From assembly GCA_963722175.1 (NCBI GenBank), contig CAVRKA010000005.1, forward strand, positions 62,001 through 126,000: 64,000 nt of DNA, written 5' to 3'. Below the pieces are notes generated by a model, which was not told the DNA's origin, did no database searches, and saw only the letters and a list, made by a program, of their open reading frames with translations. Origin of the DNA: WHSW01 sp963722175. Its GTDB lineage: Bacteria > Actinomycetota > Thermoleophilia > Solirubrobacterales > 70-9. This document shows positions 50,406-62,143 of this stretch, in pieces; position 1 is the stretch's first letter; each line of letters begins with the position of its first letter. Position numbers and translations under genes: made by a program.

Positions 50406-51797
50406 TCAAGCCGCGTGCTCGACCGGACGCAGCCGCGCCGACACGCGGCGCAGTGCTTCGCGCAGGCTCGCCGCCGGGACCAGGCCCTCGACCGGCTCGG
50501 CCGGGGCGGGAGCGAGCACCGGTTCGAGCCCGAACTTGACCGCCTCGGCGACACGGCGGTCGGCGTGGCCGACCGGACGCAGCTCACCGGTCAGCCCGAC
50601 CTCGCCGAAGCAGGCCAGCGGGCGGCCCGACGCGTCCGCGAGCGGCTCGCCGCGCTGGGCCGAGACCAGCGCCAGGGCGACGGCCAGGTCGGCACCGGGC
50701 TCGTCGACGCGGACGCCGCCGGCGACGTTGACGAAGACGTCGGCGCCGGCGAGCGAGGGCCCGCCGTGGCGGGCGAGCACCGCGAGCACCATCGCCAAGC
50801 GGTTGCGGTCGATCCCGTTGGCGACCCGGCGCGGCGGGACGACCTCGGTGGGGGCGACGAGCGCCTGGACCTCGACCAGCAGCGGCCGCGTGCCCTCCAT
50901 CGAGCAGAGGACGACCGAGCCCGGAGCGGCGCTCGCCTCGGCGACGAAGCGCGCCGACGGATCGACGACCTCGACGAGGCCGCCCGAGCGCATCTCGAAC
51001 ACGCCGACCTCGCTGGTCGCCCCGAACCGGTTCTTCAGCGCCCGCAGAGTCCGGAAGCTGCGCTCGCGCTCGCCCTCGAAGAAGAGCACGCAGTCGACCA
51101 GGTGCTCGAGCACCCGCGGGCCGGCGACCGCCCCCTCCTTGGTCACGTGGCCGACGAGGACGACGGCGCAGCCGAGCCGCTTCGCCACCTCCATGATCGA
51201 CCCGGCCGCCTCGCGGACTTGGCCGACCGAGCCGGGGGCACCGGTCATCCCCTCCGCGTGCAGTGTCTGGATGGAGTCGATCACGCAGGCGTCGGGTCGC
51301 TCGGCCTCCAGCGTCGCGACAACCGCCTCGAGCGAGGTCTCGGCGAGCGCCGGCACCGCGAGCGCCGCGGCGCCGAGGCGCTCGGCCCGCAACCGCACCT
51401 GGGCGGTCGACTCCTCGCCCGACACGTAGAGGACCTTGTGGCCGGCCGCGCCGAGGTTCCCGAGCGCCATCCCGGTCAGCGTCGACTTGCCGATCCCCGG
51501 CGAGCCACCGAGCAGGACGAGCGAGCCCGGGACGAGGCCGCCTCCGAGGACCCGGTCGAGCTCGGCCACCCCGGTACGCAGCCGGTCGACGGCCGGCGCC
51601 GAGACGTCGCGCAGGGCGACCGGCCGGCCCGCAGCGCCGCCGCCGCCGCGCCGCCCGCCCTTCGCGGCCGGCTTCGCGGCCGCATTCGGCGCCTCGACCA
51701 GCGTGTTCCACTCACCGCAGCCGGCGCAGCGCCCCGACCAGGTCAGCGCCTCGTTGCCGCAGGCGGAGCAGAAGAAGGAGGTCGTCGCGCGGGCCAT
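50406..51797 (-). CDS. radA: DNA repair protein RadA (Sms)
   Basis: A 463-aa branch-migration helicase of recombinational repair. Four-Cys zinc finger CSACGNEALTWSGRCAGCG (10-28), Walker A GGSPGIGKST (~96-105), Walker B region ACVIDSIQT, the RadA-specific KNRFG motif (~259-263) and the Lon-protease-like C-terminal domain (GPSLAGADVFVNVAGGVRVD) are intact. ATG at 51797 has TACGAT 6 nt upstream. Heads the radA-disA-carD-ispD run. Confidence 0.96.
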   Translation of the reverse strand: MARATTSFFCSACGNEALTWSGRCAGCGEWNTLVEAPNAAAKPAAKGGRRGGGGAAGRPVALRDVSAPAVDRLRTGVAELDRVLGGGLVPGSLVLLGGSPGIGKSTLTGMALGNLGAAGHKVLYVSGEESTAQVRLRAERLGAAALAVPALAETSLEAVVATLEAERPDACVIDSIQTLHAEGMTGAPGSVGQVREAAGSIMEVAKRLGCAVVLVGHVTKEGAVAGPRVLEHLVDCVLFFEGERERSFRTLRALKNRFGATSEVGVFEMRSGGLVEVVDPSARFVAEASAAPGSVVLCSMEGTRPLLVEVQALVAPTEVVPPRRVANGIDRNRLAMVLAVLARHGGPSLAGADVFVNVAGGVRVDEPGADLAVALALVSAQRGEPLADASGRPLACFGEVGLTGELRPVGHADRRVAEAVKFGLEPVLAPAPAEPVEGLVPAASLREALRRVSARLRPVEHAA

Positions 51798-51803
51798 CGG
51801 CCG

Positions 51804-51809
51804 ATCGTA
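51804..51809 (-). promoter_or_regulatory. -10 element (TANNNT) for radA, leaderless start
   Basis: TACGAT on the minus strand ends 6 nt before the ATG at 51797. Confidence 0.5.
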
Positions 51810-51871
51810 CGCACGGGTCCCGACGACTCAACCGGCGCACGTGACGAGATCGTCGATCAAGATGCCCGCCC

Positions 51872-53752
51872 ATGTGGCGACGGAGGGTCTTGAGCATCGG
51901 CGCGCTCGTCGCGCTCGCGGCGCCGGCCGCTGCGGCCGCCTACGACAGTGGTGCCGAAACCACCAACTACGCCAAGGTCGGCGAGCGGATGCAGTACGTG
52001 ACCCTGACGCCGGAGTTCCAGCAGCGGTTGATCGCTGCGAACGTCCAGAACCTCGCCGACGCCGCGCAGATCCCGGTCGACGACCCGGAGCGCGACTTCT
52101 CGGGCAACGTCTGCGCCAACGGCGGCAACGAGTGTGCCGGCGACGTCCGCTTCTACGACTGGAAGGACAACGGCTTCGGGGTCGTGAAGCCGGTCCTGTT
52201 CACGGCGCGGAACGGCTCGACGATGTCAGGGCGCGTCTGGGCGGCCGAGCCCGGCCCGGCGCAGCGCCCCGCGGTCGTGATCACGACCGGCTCGGTCCAG
52301 GCCCCCGAGCGCCTCTATTGGGGCACGGCGGCGACGCTCGCCAAGCACGGCTACGTCGTCCTCACCTACGACACCCAGGGCCAGGGGCGTTCCGACACCT
52401 ACGGCGAGGGCGTCGATCGCTTCGACGGCTTTCCCTCCCAGGAGGGCCGGCCGTTCTACGACGGGACCGAGGACGCGCTCGACTTCCTGCTCTCGACCCC
52501 GGAACGCCCGTACGACCCGCGCCCGAGCTGCACCACCGGGACCGACCATTCGGCGAAGCAGGACCGGCGCGTCGCCGCGGGTCGCAACGCCGCCTACAAC
52601 CCGCTCTCGAACCTGGTCGACCCGAACCGGGTCGGAATCGCCGGGCACTCGCTCGGCGCCGCCGCGGTCTCCTACGTCGGCCAGATCGACGACCGCGTCG
52701 ACGCGATCGCGGCGTGGGACAACCTCTCCGGCCCCGGCGGCGGCTTCGGCTCGAAGCCCGAATGCCTCTCGGGCTCGGCGCCGCGTCCGACCGACCCGCC
52801 GATCACCAAGCCGGGGCTCGGGATCTCCAACGACTACGGGCTCACGCCGACCCCCTACACGTCCGACCCCGACCCCGAGGGCAAGACGGACGGCTTTCAG
52901 GCGTACAAGGACGCCGGCGTCGACTCGATGGAGTTCGTGATTCGCGGCGGTACCCACTACGAGTCGTCGTTCATCCCCGGGATGACGACCGGCGTCCTCG
53001 GCACCGCCACCCTGCGCGGCACCGACATGGTCGCCTGGTACACGACGGCCTGGTTCGACAAGTACGTCAAGTGCGCCGACGGCTCGGCCTGCGAGGCGGA
53101 GGCAGACCGGCGCCTGCTCACCGACCGCTGGCGCGACGACGCCCGCGGCGGGCAGGTCGACGCCGGCGGCGACCCGAACCTCTACTCGTTCTACCTGCGC
53201 TCCCGCTTCGACGTTCGCGACGCCGGCGGGATCGAGCGCACCTGCGACGACATGCGCACCGGCTGTTCGGCGATGGCTCCGGACGGCCTCCCGGCCGGCT
53301 ACGACCACGTCTCCGACGCCTATACGGCTCCGACCGACTCGGACGGCGGTTCCGGTGGCGGGGCCGGCCATGGCTCGAGCGCGGCGCCGTGCGCGCTGCC
53401 GCAGCTCGGCACCGACGCCAAGGACACGCCCGCGACCCTGGTCCCCAGCGGCTCCGGGGACGCGATCCGTGGCGCCGGGGGCGACGACCGGCTGCGCGGG
53501 CTCGACGGCGACGACTGCCTCTACGGGAACGACGGGAACGACCGCCTCGCCGGCGACGCGGGCGCCGACAAGCTCAAGGGCGGCGCCGATCGGGACCGGC
53601 TCAAGGGCGGCGACGGACCCGACGTGCTCGGCGGCGGTGCGGGCGCGGACCGGCTGAACGCCAAGGGCGGCGGCCGCGACCGGGTCAAGTGCGGCCCGGG
53701 GCGCGATCGGGTGCGCGCGGACAAGCGGGACGTACTCGGCCGCGGTTGCTGA
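51872..53752 (+). CDS. Secreted alpha/beta hydrolase with C-terminal RTX-like glycine-rich repeats
   Basis: A 626-aa exported protein. A signal peptide (RRRVLSIGALVALAAPAAAAA) precedes an alpha/beta hydrolase: VVITTGSVQAPERLYWG, DTQGQGRS, nucleophile in AGHSLGAAAVSY (~262-273), and His in GGTHYESSFIPG. After a Ser/Gly linker, residues ~530-600 hold tandem acidic Gly-Asp nonapeptides (GGDDRLRGLDGDD, YGNDGNDRLAGD, ADKLKGG), the hemolysin-type calcium-binding repeat, ending in a Cys-containing tail. Such repeats usually need calcium outside the cell, and a lipase or esterase role is likely. No type I secretion genes are adjacent; the Sec signal suggests a different route. Confidence 0.85.
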   Translation: MWRRRVLSIGALVALAAPAAAAAYDSGAETTNYAKVGERMQYVTLTPEFQQRLIAANVQNLADAAQIPVDDPERDFSGNVCANGGNECAGDVRFYDWKDNGFGVVKPVLFTARNGSTMSGRVWAAEPGPAQRPAVVITTGSVQAPERLYWGTAATLAKHGYVVLTYDTQGQGRSDTYGEGVDRFDGFPSQEGRPFYDGTEDALDFLLSTPERPYDPRPSCTTGTDHSAKQDRRVAAGRNAAYNPLSNLVDPNRVGIAGHSLGAAAVSYVGQIDDRVDAIAAWDNLSGPGGGFGSKPECLSGSAPRPTDPPITKPGLGISNDYGLTPTPYTSDPDPEGKTDGFQAYKDAGVDSMEFVIRGGTHYESSFIPGMTTGVLGTATLRGTDMVAWYTTAWFDKYVKCADGSACEAEADRRLLTDRWRDDARGGQVDAGGDPNLYSFYLRSRFDVRDAGGIERTCDDMRTGCSAMAPDGLPAGYDHVSDAYTAPTDSDGGSGGGAGHGSSAAPCALPQLGTDAKDTPATLVPSGSGDAIRGAGGDDRLRGLDGDDCLYGNDGNDRLAGDAGADKLKGGADRDRLKGGDGPDVLGGGAGADRLNAKGGGRDRVKCGPGRDRVRADKRDVLGRGC

Positions 53753-53786
53753 CCGGGGGCCGGTCGCGGTACGCTCGACTGCGTCG

Positions 53787-55235
53787 ATGCCGCTCGACCA
53801 GCGCACGAGAAGTCACCGCGCCGCCGCCGCACACTGCGGGGCCCTCGTGGCCTGCGCGGCGGCGCTGCTGATCGCGCTGCCGACGGTCGCGGTCCCCGCA
53901 GCTGCCGGTGCGGAAACCAAGGCGTCGAACCCGACCGCGCAGCAGATCAAGAAGTTCAAGCGGAAGGCGATCAAGAAGGTCACGAAGGCGGTGACCAAGG
54001 AGCTGCCCGTCGATCCGACGCCGGGCCTCGAGCCGCCTGACTCGCAGCCGGCGATCAAGGTGGTGAGCTGCAAGCAGAAGAAGAAGCGGGGGAACTTCGC
54101 GGGCTTCAAGTGCGCCTGGAACGCGCACGGCGAGCTCCCCGGCGTCGTGCCGTTCAAGTGCAAGGGCGAGGCCACGGTCAACAAGAACGGGAAGCGGGTG
54201 AAACGGCTGGACCCCTGCGAGAACGCGGAGGAAGTCCAGGCGCCGCTCCTCGCGACGCCACACGACATCGCCTTCGGCTACATCGAGGACTTCCTCACCT
54301 ACACCGATCTCTGGGACGACCTCGCCGCGAGCGGCGCGGACACCGTCGAGCACCAGTTGGCGTGGGACGTGCTGCAGCCCAACCCGGGCTCACCCCCCTC
54401 GAGCTGGAACTGGGCGCCGTACGACGGCCTCTACAACCAGTCGCTCGCGGCCGGTACACGCCCGATCTGGACCTTCCTCGATGCGCCGTGCTGGGCGGCG
54501 CCGCCCGGCTGCGATCCGACCAGGCCGATCAACGCGATCGACGCCTCGAAGGTGGGCGACTACGCCGCCGCCGCGGCGGAGGTCGCGAAGCGATATCCGC
54601 AATCGCGCGCGATCGAGGTCTGGCTGGAGCCCAACGGGCAATTCTGGGGCGCGGCCCCGCCGAACCCGAAGCTGTTCTCGGAGCTCGTGGGGGCGACGGC
54701 GAACGCCGTGCACGCGACCGGGACCGGGGTGCCCGTGTACTCGGGCGGCCTCGCACCGGGCGCGGCCGACCCGTCCAAGCAGGAGTTCGCCTCGTTCCTC
54801 TCCGACGCCCTGGCCGCCGGGGGGATCGAGAACGCGGACGCGATCGCGTTCCACGCCGTCGCCGACGTGCCGTTCAAGCCCCCCAACGACCCGACGGTCG
54901 GCTACCTCGGGCGGATGCGGGTCCAGATCCAGGACCTGAGGTCGGAGCTCGCGGCGGACGGCCTCGCCACTCCCATCGCGATCACCGAGTTCGCCTACAG
55001 CACGTCCGGCCCGGACTCGTACACCGAGTCGCAGCAGGCTGACGCGCTGGTCTCGAGCTACGAGGTGCTGCGACGGACTCCGGGGGTCCCGACCGCGATC
55101 GCGAGCCGGCTGCTCGACAACGGGGACGGATCGAAGGTCTCAGGCTTCGGCGTCCTGAAGCCCAACCGCTCGAAGAAGCCGGCCTACTGCCAACTCGCCG
55201 CCGCCCGCGGCGTCGCGACGCCACCCGGCTGCTGA
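53787..55235 (+). CDS. Secreted glycoside-hydrolase-like TIM-barrel protein (clan GH-A type)
   Basis: A 482-aa exported protein. After a signal peptide (LVACAAALLIALPTVAVPAAAGA, shortened here) comes a Lys-rich stretch and a small Cys domain (VVSCKQKKKRG, FKCAWN, FKCKGE). From ~150 it reads as a TIM barrel: WDVLQPNPGSPPSSWNWAPY, IEVWLEPNGQFWG with the acid/base Glu after Trp, and IAITEFAYSTSG with a second Glu, the arrangement of clan A glycosidases (GH39/GH5-like). It may cut a polysaccharide outside the cell. TACGCT lies 11 nt before the ATG. Confidence 0.75.
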   Translation: MPLDQRTRSHRAAAAHCGALVACAAALLIALPTVAVPAAAGAETKASNPTAQQIKKFKRKAIKKVTKAVTKELPVDPTPGLEPPDSQPAIKVVSCKQKKKRGNFAGFKCAWNAHGELPGVVPFKCKGEATVNKNGKRVKRLDPCENAEEVQAPLLATPHDIAFGYIEDFLTYTDLWDDLAASGADTVEHQLAWDVLQPNPGSPPSSWNWAPYDGLYNQSLAAGTRPIWTFLDAPCWAAPPGCDPTRPINAIDASKVGDYAAAAAEVAKRYPQSRAIEVWLEPNGQFWGAAPPNPKLFSELVGATANAVHATGTGVPVYSGGLAPGAADPSKQEFASFLSDALAAGGIENADAIAFHAVADVPFKPPNDPTVGYLGRMRVQIQDLRSELAADGLATPIAITEFAYSTSGPDSYTESQQADALVSSYEVLRRTPGVPTAIASRLLDNGDGSKVSGFGVLKPNRSKKPAYCQLAAARGVATPPGC

Positions 55236-55246
55236 CGGCGCCGGTC

Positions 55247-55263
55247 GCCGCTCCTACAGCGGC
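55247..55263. terminator. Hairpin between convergent genes
   Basis: GCCGCT (55247-55252) pairs with AGCGGC (55258-55263) around CCTAC, between the glycosidase-like gene and the minus-strand gene ending at 55254. Confidence 0.35.
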
Positions 55264-55736
55264 CGGCAGTGCTCGAAGTCGAAGTTGCGGACCGGGCGGG
55301 CCGCTCGCCGCTCGAACAGCGCCGCCCTTCGCGCCCGCTTGCGTGCCTTGGCGTAGCGGTGGCGCTTGAGGGCGACCGCGGAGCGGATCCCGACCGCGGT
55401 GGCGTGGCGCTCGCGGCGTAGCCATCTGGCGATCCGCCGGTGGTACTCGAACGGGCGCGGCAGCTCCGCCACCTGGCGATAGGCCTCGCGTATCTCCCGG
55501 TAGGCGCGGATGAAGTGATTGCCGGCTCGCACCTCGAGCGCGTGCCGGCGCTGCAGGAGCCTGACCCCGTGAGCGATCCGCCGGTTGGCCTCGTCGCGAT
55601 GCGGCCGGCAGATCTCGTCGGCGCGCTGGACGAACTTCGCGCGGCCGCTCTTGCCGCTATCCGCGAGGCTGAGCGAGCCCGCCCAAACCGCGACCAGGAC
55701 GGCGCAGGCAAGCGGGAGTCCGATGGCGCGTGGCAC
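55254..55736 (-). CDS. Small secreted basic protein, unknown function
   Basis: A 160-aa protein with an N-terminal hydrophobic segment (GLPLACAVLVAVWAGSLSLA), then a helical, very Arg-rich region with many His and Arg-Arg pairs (RRHALEV, KRHRYAKARKRARR) and two Cys (EICRPH and EHCRPL). It resembles the small exported helical proteins of Solirubrobacterales that carry 'ADEICR' near the start. The GTG at 55736 is preferred: TACGAT lies 6 nt upstream and the longer reading begins in the divergent gene's leader. Confidence 0.65.
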   Translation of the reverse strand: MPRAIGLPLACAVLVAVWAGSLSLADSGKSGRAKFVQRADEICRPHRDEANRRIAHGVRLLQRRHALEVRAGNHFIRAYREIREAYRQVAELPRPFEYHRRIARWLRRERHATAVGIRSAVALKRHRYAKARKRARRAALFERRAARPVRNFDFEHCRPL

Positions 55737-55742
55737 TGGGCG

Positions 55743-55748
55743 ATCGTA
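55743..55748 (-). promoter_or_regulatory. -10 element (TANNNT) for the basic secreted protein, leaderless start
   Basis: TACGAT on the minus strand ends 6 nt before the GTG at 55736. Plus-strand TACCCT (55747-55752) may serve the divergent delta-60 gene. Confidence 0.45.
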
Positions 55749-55816
55749 CCCTTGACCGGGATCGGAAAAGGTGGGAATGTCCTCCGCACCCGGGCGCAAG
55801 GAGACAAGGAGGTGCG

Positions 55817-58033
55817 ATGGGCGCGGGTCGGACGTTGAGTGGGCTGGCTCTAGCGGCGATCTGGCTGGCCGTCCCTTCGCACGCGCTCGGAGCCGCGGGC
55901 GACCTCGACCCGAGCTTCGGCACCAACGGCTCGTTCATCCAGGCGTTTGGGCCGGCGAGCTCGAATGTGCGCGCCGCGACGGTTCAGCCGGACGGGAAGA
56001 TCGTCGGCGCGGGCTGGTCGCAGCAGAGCGGCACCGATCCGAGGAACCGGGATTTCGAGCTTCTGCGACTGAACGCAAACGGAACGATCGACACCACCTT
56101 CGGTGGAGGAGACGGAGTGGTCACAACGCCGATCTCCGCCGCGCCACAGGACGACACCGCCAACGCGGTGGCCCTTGGGCCGGGCGGAACGATCTATGCC
56201 GCCGGCGGGACCGATCCTGTCGGCACGGACCTCTCCGACATCGCGGTCGCCCGTTACGACTCCTCCGGCACGCTCGACCCCGACTTCGGCGGCGGCGACG
56301 GGATCGTCGTCATCCCGCAGCCGAACATCAACTCCGCGACCGCGATTCAGGTCCAGGGCGACGGCAAGCCCGTGATCGCCGGCAGCGGTCCTTTCGTCGC
56401 CGACTCGGACTGGCTCATCGCTCGCTTCAAGATGGACGGCGACCTCGACCCGACCTTCAATCCCGCCGGCTCGACGCCTGGCGTCAACACCACATCGTTC
56501 ACGAGCTTCGGCGACGGTCCGTCCGCCCTGCAGATCCTCGGCGACGGGCGGCTGCTCACGGCAGGGGCGTCGAACTTCGGCGGCGACATCGCCCTCGCCC
56601 AGTACACGTCCGTTGGCGTCCTCGACACCGCCGGCTTCGGAGCCGGGACCGGCAAGGCGACGCTGGCGCTCCCCGAGGCTCAGACCGCGAACGCGCTCGC
56701 GATCGACGCGAGCGGACGGCCCGTGGTCGCGGGCGAGCAGATGAACACCACCGGCTCGTTCTTCCGCGACTTCCTGGTCGCACGCTTCAACGCGAACGGC
56801 TCGCCGGACGCGGCGTTCTCCGGCGACGGCGTCCAGACGACGAGCTTCGTCGCCGGCGACGGAACCAGGGTCGCGAAGGCGACGGGCGTCGCGATTCAGG
56901 CGGACGGCAGGATCCTCGCCGCCGGGGACGCGTTCATCAACTGCCCTGGGCTCGGGTGTGCGGACCTCGCGCTCGCGCGCTACGGCGACAACGGCGAGCT
57001 CGACCCGGAGTTCGCCGGCGACGGCACCAAGACGCTGGGGATCGGCGCCGACAACGACTTCGCCTACGCCCTGGTTCTGCAGACCACGCCGAGCGCCCGC
57101 CCGAGCCGCGGGCCCGGCGAGGTCCGCGCCGTGGTGGCCGGTGAGAGCGGCAACAGCGACGACACCGTCGATCGCAACTCCGCCGCGGGAGTCCAGTTGA
57201 CCGGCGCCGGGGCGACGTCGACGTGCCGGATCCTCCGCGCGGAAAAGAAGGTTCGATTTGCGAATGGGCCGCTCACATACAAGCCGACGATCACGGCCCA
57301 TGAGCACAACGAGCTCGCCTTCACCGTCTCGGTGTTCGTCGACGAGCCCGGGTGCCAGGTGACGATCAGCGAAACCCTCGAGTCTCAGCAGAACTTCGAT
57401 TTCTTCGGGGAGACATCGAAAATGGTCGCGGCCACAACCGCGGACAACGGTGAGGAGGCGTTCACCGGCTTCCGGACCAGCCGATCGCGATTCACCGGGA
57501 CGCGAAAGAACCAGATCAGGGCCGAGGTCGCGAGCGGGGAGGTCGCGTTCGCCGAGGCCGAGGTGACGATCTACGACAACGGCTCCGAGATTCAGGACGC
57601 GACCGGCGGCGGGGTCTCGGGCCGCGCGGACGAGGGCAACGGCGGCGGCCCCGGCGCGGACCCGCCCCCGATCGAGACAGTCGACATCTCGCTCCTCCTG
57701 ATCGACAAGGCCCTCGAGGAGTTCACGGAGGCGCCCCCGCCGCCGTTCACGGAGGACCCGGTGATGAAGGCCAAGCGCTGCCAGTGGCTCACCAAGAAGG
57801 GGGGGTTCAAGCGGGTCAAGCCGACCGACGGCGTCTGCGACCACCCGGTCTGGATCAAGGCGAAGCTCGGCAAGCCGAAGAGGGGTAAGCGGCCGTTCAG
57901 CTACGAGTTCAAGGACGAGCTGCCGCCCGGCAAGTACATCGCGTATGCGCGATCGACCAACCGAGCCGGCGTCACCGAGCCGAGGTTCACGAAAAAGATC
58001 GGGAACGCGAAGAAGTTCGTGGTCAAGCGCTGA
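55817..58033 (+). CDS. Secreted delta-60 repeat (beta-propeller-like) protein
   Basis: A 738-aa exported protein. After a signal peptide (LSGLALAAIWLAVPSHALG) come about seven delta-60 repeats of ~50 residues, each with D(P/T)xFG and then VQPDGKIVxAG (GDLDPSFG, LDPDFGGGD, LDPTFNPAG, PDAAFSGDG, LDPEFAGDG). From about 480 a different C-terminal region begins with CRILRAEKKVRF, includes a Gly/Pro linker and ends in a Lys-rich domain with a pair of Cys (KRCQWLTKKG, GVCDHPVW). It is probably an adhesion or cell-surface protein. Start ATG at 55817 follows AAGGAGG (55806-55812). Confidence 0.85.
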   Translation: MGAGRTLSGLALAAIWLAVPSHALGAAGDLDPSFGTNGSFIQAFGPASSNVRAATVQPDGKIVGAGWSQQSGTDPRNRDFELLRLNANGTIDTTFGGGDGVVTTPISAAPQDDTANAVALGPGGTIYAAGGTDPVGTDLSDIAVARYDSSGTLDPDFGGGDGIVVIPQPNINSATAIQVQGDGKPVIAGSGPFVADSDWLIARFKMDGDLDPTFNPAGSTPGVNTTSFTSFGDGPSALQILGDGRLLTAGASNFGGDIALAQYTSVGVLDTAGFGAGTGKATLALPEAQTANALAIDASGRPVVAGEQMNTTGSFFRDFLVARFNANGSPDAAFSGDGVQTTSFVAGDGTRVAKATGVAIQADGRILAAGDAFINCPGLGCADLALARYGDNGELDPEFAGDGTKTLGIGADNDFAYALVLQTTPSARPSRGPGEVRAVVAGESGNSDDTVDRNSAAGVQLTGAGATSTCRILRAEKKVRFANGPLTYKPTITAHEHNELAFTVSVFVDEPGCQVTISETLESQQNFDFFGETSKMVAATTADNGEEAFTGFRTSRSRFTGTRKNQIRAEVASGEVAFAEAEVTIYDNGSEIQDATGGGVSGRADEGNGGGPGADPPPIETVDISLLLIDKALEEFTEAPPPPFTEDPVMKAKRCQWLTKKGGFKRVKPTDGVCDHPVWIKAKLGKPKRGKRPFSYEFKDELPPGKYIAYARSTNRAGVTEPRFTKKIGNAKKFVVKR

Positions 58034-58045
58034 GCTCGACCCCGG

Positions 58046-60622
<2,577 letters not shown>

Positions 60623-60762
60623 GTTCTTCTTCCGTCTTGAGTCCTTGTGCCTAAGTTCTAGCTGTGCCGGGGGACGCGACAGCGCCGGGGGCACCATCCA
60701 CTTCATCGGCTGCTGTCTGCCGCGGGATTAGGACCTCCGGTTGTCGACGACGACGAGTGGCC

Positions 60763-60768
60763 AGTATA
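60763..60768 (-). promoter_or_regulatory. Possible -10 element of clpC
   Basis: TATACT on the minus strand, about 140 nt before the clpC start. No convincing -35 precedes it, so the long leader and the promoter are tentative. Confidence 0.3.
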
Positions 60769-60817
60769 TCGGGGCGCCTTCCTCGTCCCGGCGCGCGCCG
60801 TGCCTGAAACCACGCAA

Positions 60818-60823
60818 TAGATT
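60818..60823 (+). promoter_or_regulatory. -10 element (TANNNT) for the unknown membrane protein, leaderless start
   Basis: TAGATT ends 6 nt before the GTG at 60830. Confidence 0.5.
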
Positions 60824-60829
60824 TGCGGG

Positions 60830-62077
60830 GTGAGCGCGGGGGCCAAGGAGGACAATCCGCTCGCCGGGTTCGCCCGCGCCCGCGGGCTCGAGTTCGCCGA
60901 GCGGACCGAGCTGCCGGCAAGGGGCGGCCTGCTGTCCGAGGACGACCTCGAGCAGGAGGGCGCCGCCACGGGCGAACTCGCGGAGGGCGAGCCCGGGACT
61001 TTGTGCCGGCTCACCTACACCTACCGCTCCGACGACACCACCCGCACCGTCAAGCGCACCGCCGCCGTCCTCCGGGTGCCGGAGTCGATCGGCTTCGCCC
61101 CGTACCTCGGCGCGCGCGAGCGCTTGGCGATGACGGTCGGCTCGAAGCAGGTCGAGCTCGATGATGGCGGCAGGGTGCTGGCGGCCGACGGCGTCAACGA
61201 CGCGTGGCTGACCGAGCTCTTCTCACCCGCCTTCACCCAGTGGCTTTCGCGCAACCCCGCGGACTTCGCCTGGGAGCTCGCGGACGGCGTCCTCTGCGTC
61301 TCGCGCGAGGGCTATCTGTCGAAGGAGTCGGAGCTCGCCACGCTCTGCGCCGACGCCGCCCACATCGCCACAGTCGTGCGCGAGGAGTGCCTCGAGGAGG
61401 TCGACTCAGGCCAGGCGATACGGAGCGCGGCGAAGGCGAAGCGGCTGAAGCCCCAGGACCAGCTCGTCAACTCGATCCTCGCGAGGACGACCTTCGACAA
61501 CCCGCCGGCCGACGTCGCGTCCTCGCGGGCCCAGTTCCGCGAGCTCGTCGTCCATCACCCCTCGACCTACTTCATCTCCGTCTTCACGACGCTCGCCTGG
61601 ATGGTCGGCATCAACATCATCGGCGGTGGCATCTACGGCCTGCTGCTCAACCTCCCGAACCCCGGTCGGGCGGTGCTGGTCTACCAGGCCCTGCTGTTCG
61701 TGATCGTCGGCTACTTCGTGCTCCGCCGCCAGATCAACGGCACCTCGGAGAAGCTGGCCGTGGAGGGCTTCTGGCAGCAGTACGCGAACGCGCGCGGCCT
61801 GCGCTTCGAGGACCCCGCCGAGTTCGCCGCCACCCACGCAAAGGCCGAGCTGCCCGGGAAGCCGGTCCGGGTGATGACCGGCTCGTTCGACGGCATCCCC
61901 GGGTCGTTGCTGGTCACGGGCGACGGCTTCACCCGCGGCGACTCGATCGCGCTGGTGGCGGGACCGATGGGCCCAACCGCGACCGCCGAGTTCGACGTCT
62001 CCGCTCCGGGCGCTTCGGCGAAGGCGCTCGACGGATACGCGGCCGAGCTGGTGATGGATCTGCGCACGCAGCCATGA
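60830..62077 (+). CDS. Membrane protein of unknown function with duplicated soluble domains
   Basis: A 415-aa protein I do not recognise. Residues 1-245 are soluble and acidic. Two transmembrane helices (~252-272, FTTLAWMVGINIIGGGIYGL, and ~286-304, ALLFVIVGYFVLRRQ) flank a short loop, then a second soluble part follows. Both soluble parts contain a related pattern, FARARGLEF/YANARGLRFEDPAEF, followed about 30 residues on by a beta-strand pair, hinting at an internal duplication (inference). GTG at 60830 has TAGATT 6 nt upstream. It is transcribed alone, divergent from clpC. Confidence 0.7.
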   Translation: MSAGAKEDNPLAGFARARGLEFAERTELPARGGLLSEDDLEQEGAATGELAEGEPGTLCRLTYTYRSDDTTRTVKRTAAVLRVPESIGFAPYLGARERLAMTVGSKQVELDDGGRVLAADGVNDAWLTELFSPAFTQWLSRNPADFAWELADGVLCVSREGYLSKESELATLCADAAHIATVVREECLEEVDSGQAIRSAAKAKRLKPQDQLVNSILARTTFDNPPADVASSRAQFRELVVHHPSTYFISVFTTLAWMVGINIIGGGIYGLLLNLPNPGRAVLVYQALLFVIVGYFVLRRQINGTSEKLAVEGFWQQYANARGLRFEDPAEFAATHAKAELPGKPVRVMTGSFDGIPGSLLVTGDGFTRGDSIALVAGPMGPTATAEFDVSAPGASAKALDGYAAELVMDLRTQP

Positions 62078-62143
62078 TCGGTCCCCCTTGCGGACCGCGT
62101 GACCATCCCTAGCCCGTCAACCGTACACCCGGAATCCGTCGGG

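Noticed and set aside
53751..53765. GACCGG-GGG-CCGGTC hairpin after the RTX-like hydrolase gene
   Set aside because: A 3-nt loop and no T run; such short GC hairpins are frequent by chance at this base composition, so it is not listed as a terminator.
60623..60706. N-terminal extension of ClpC by 28 residues
   Set aside because: The extension is unlike ClpC starts, which begin at FERFTERARQ. The TTG at 60622 has a plausible ribosome binding site.
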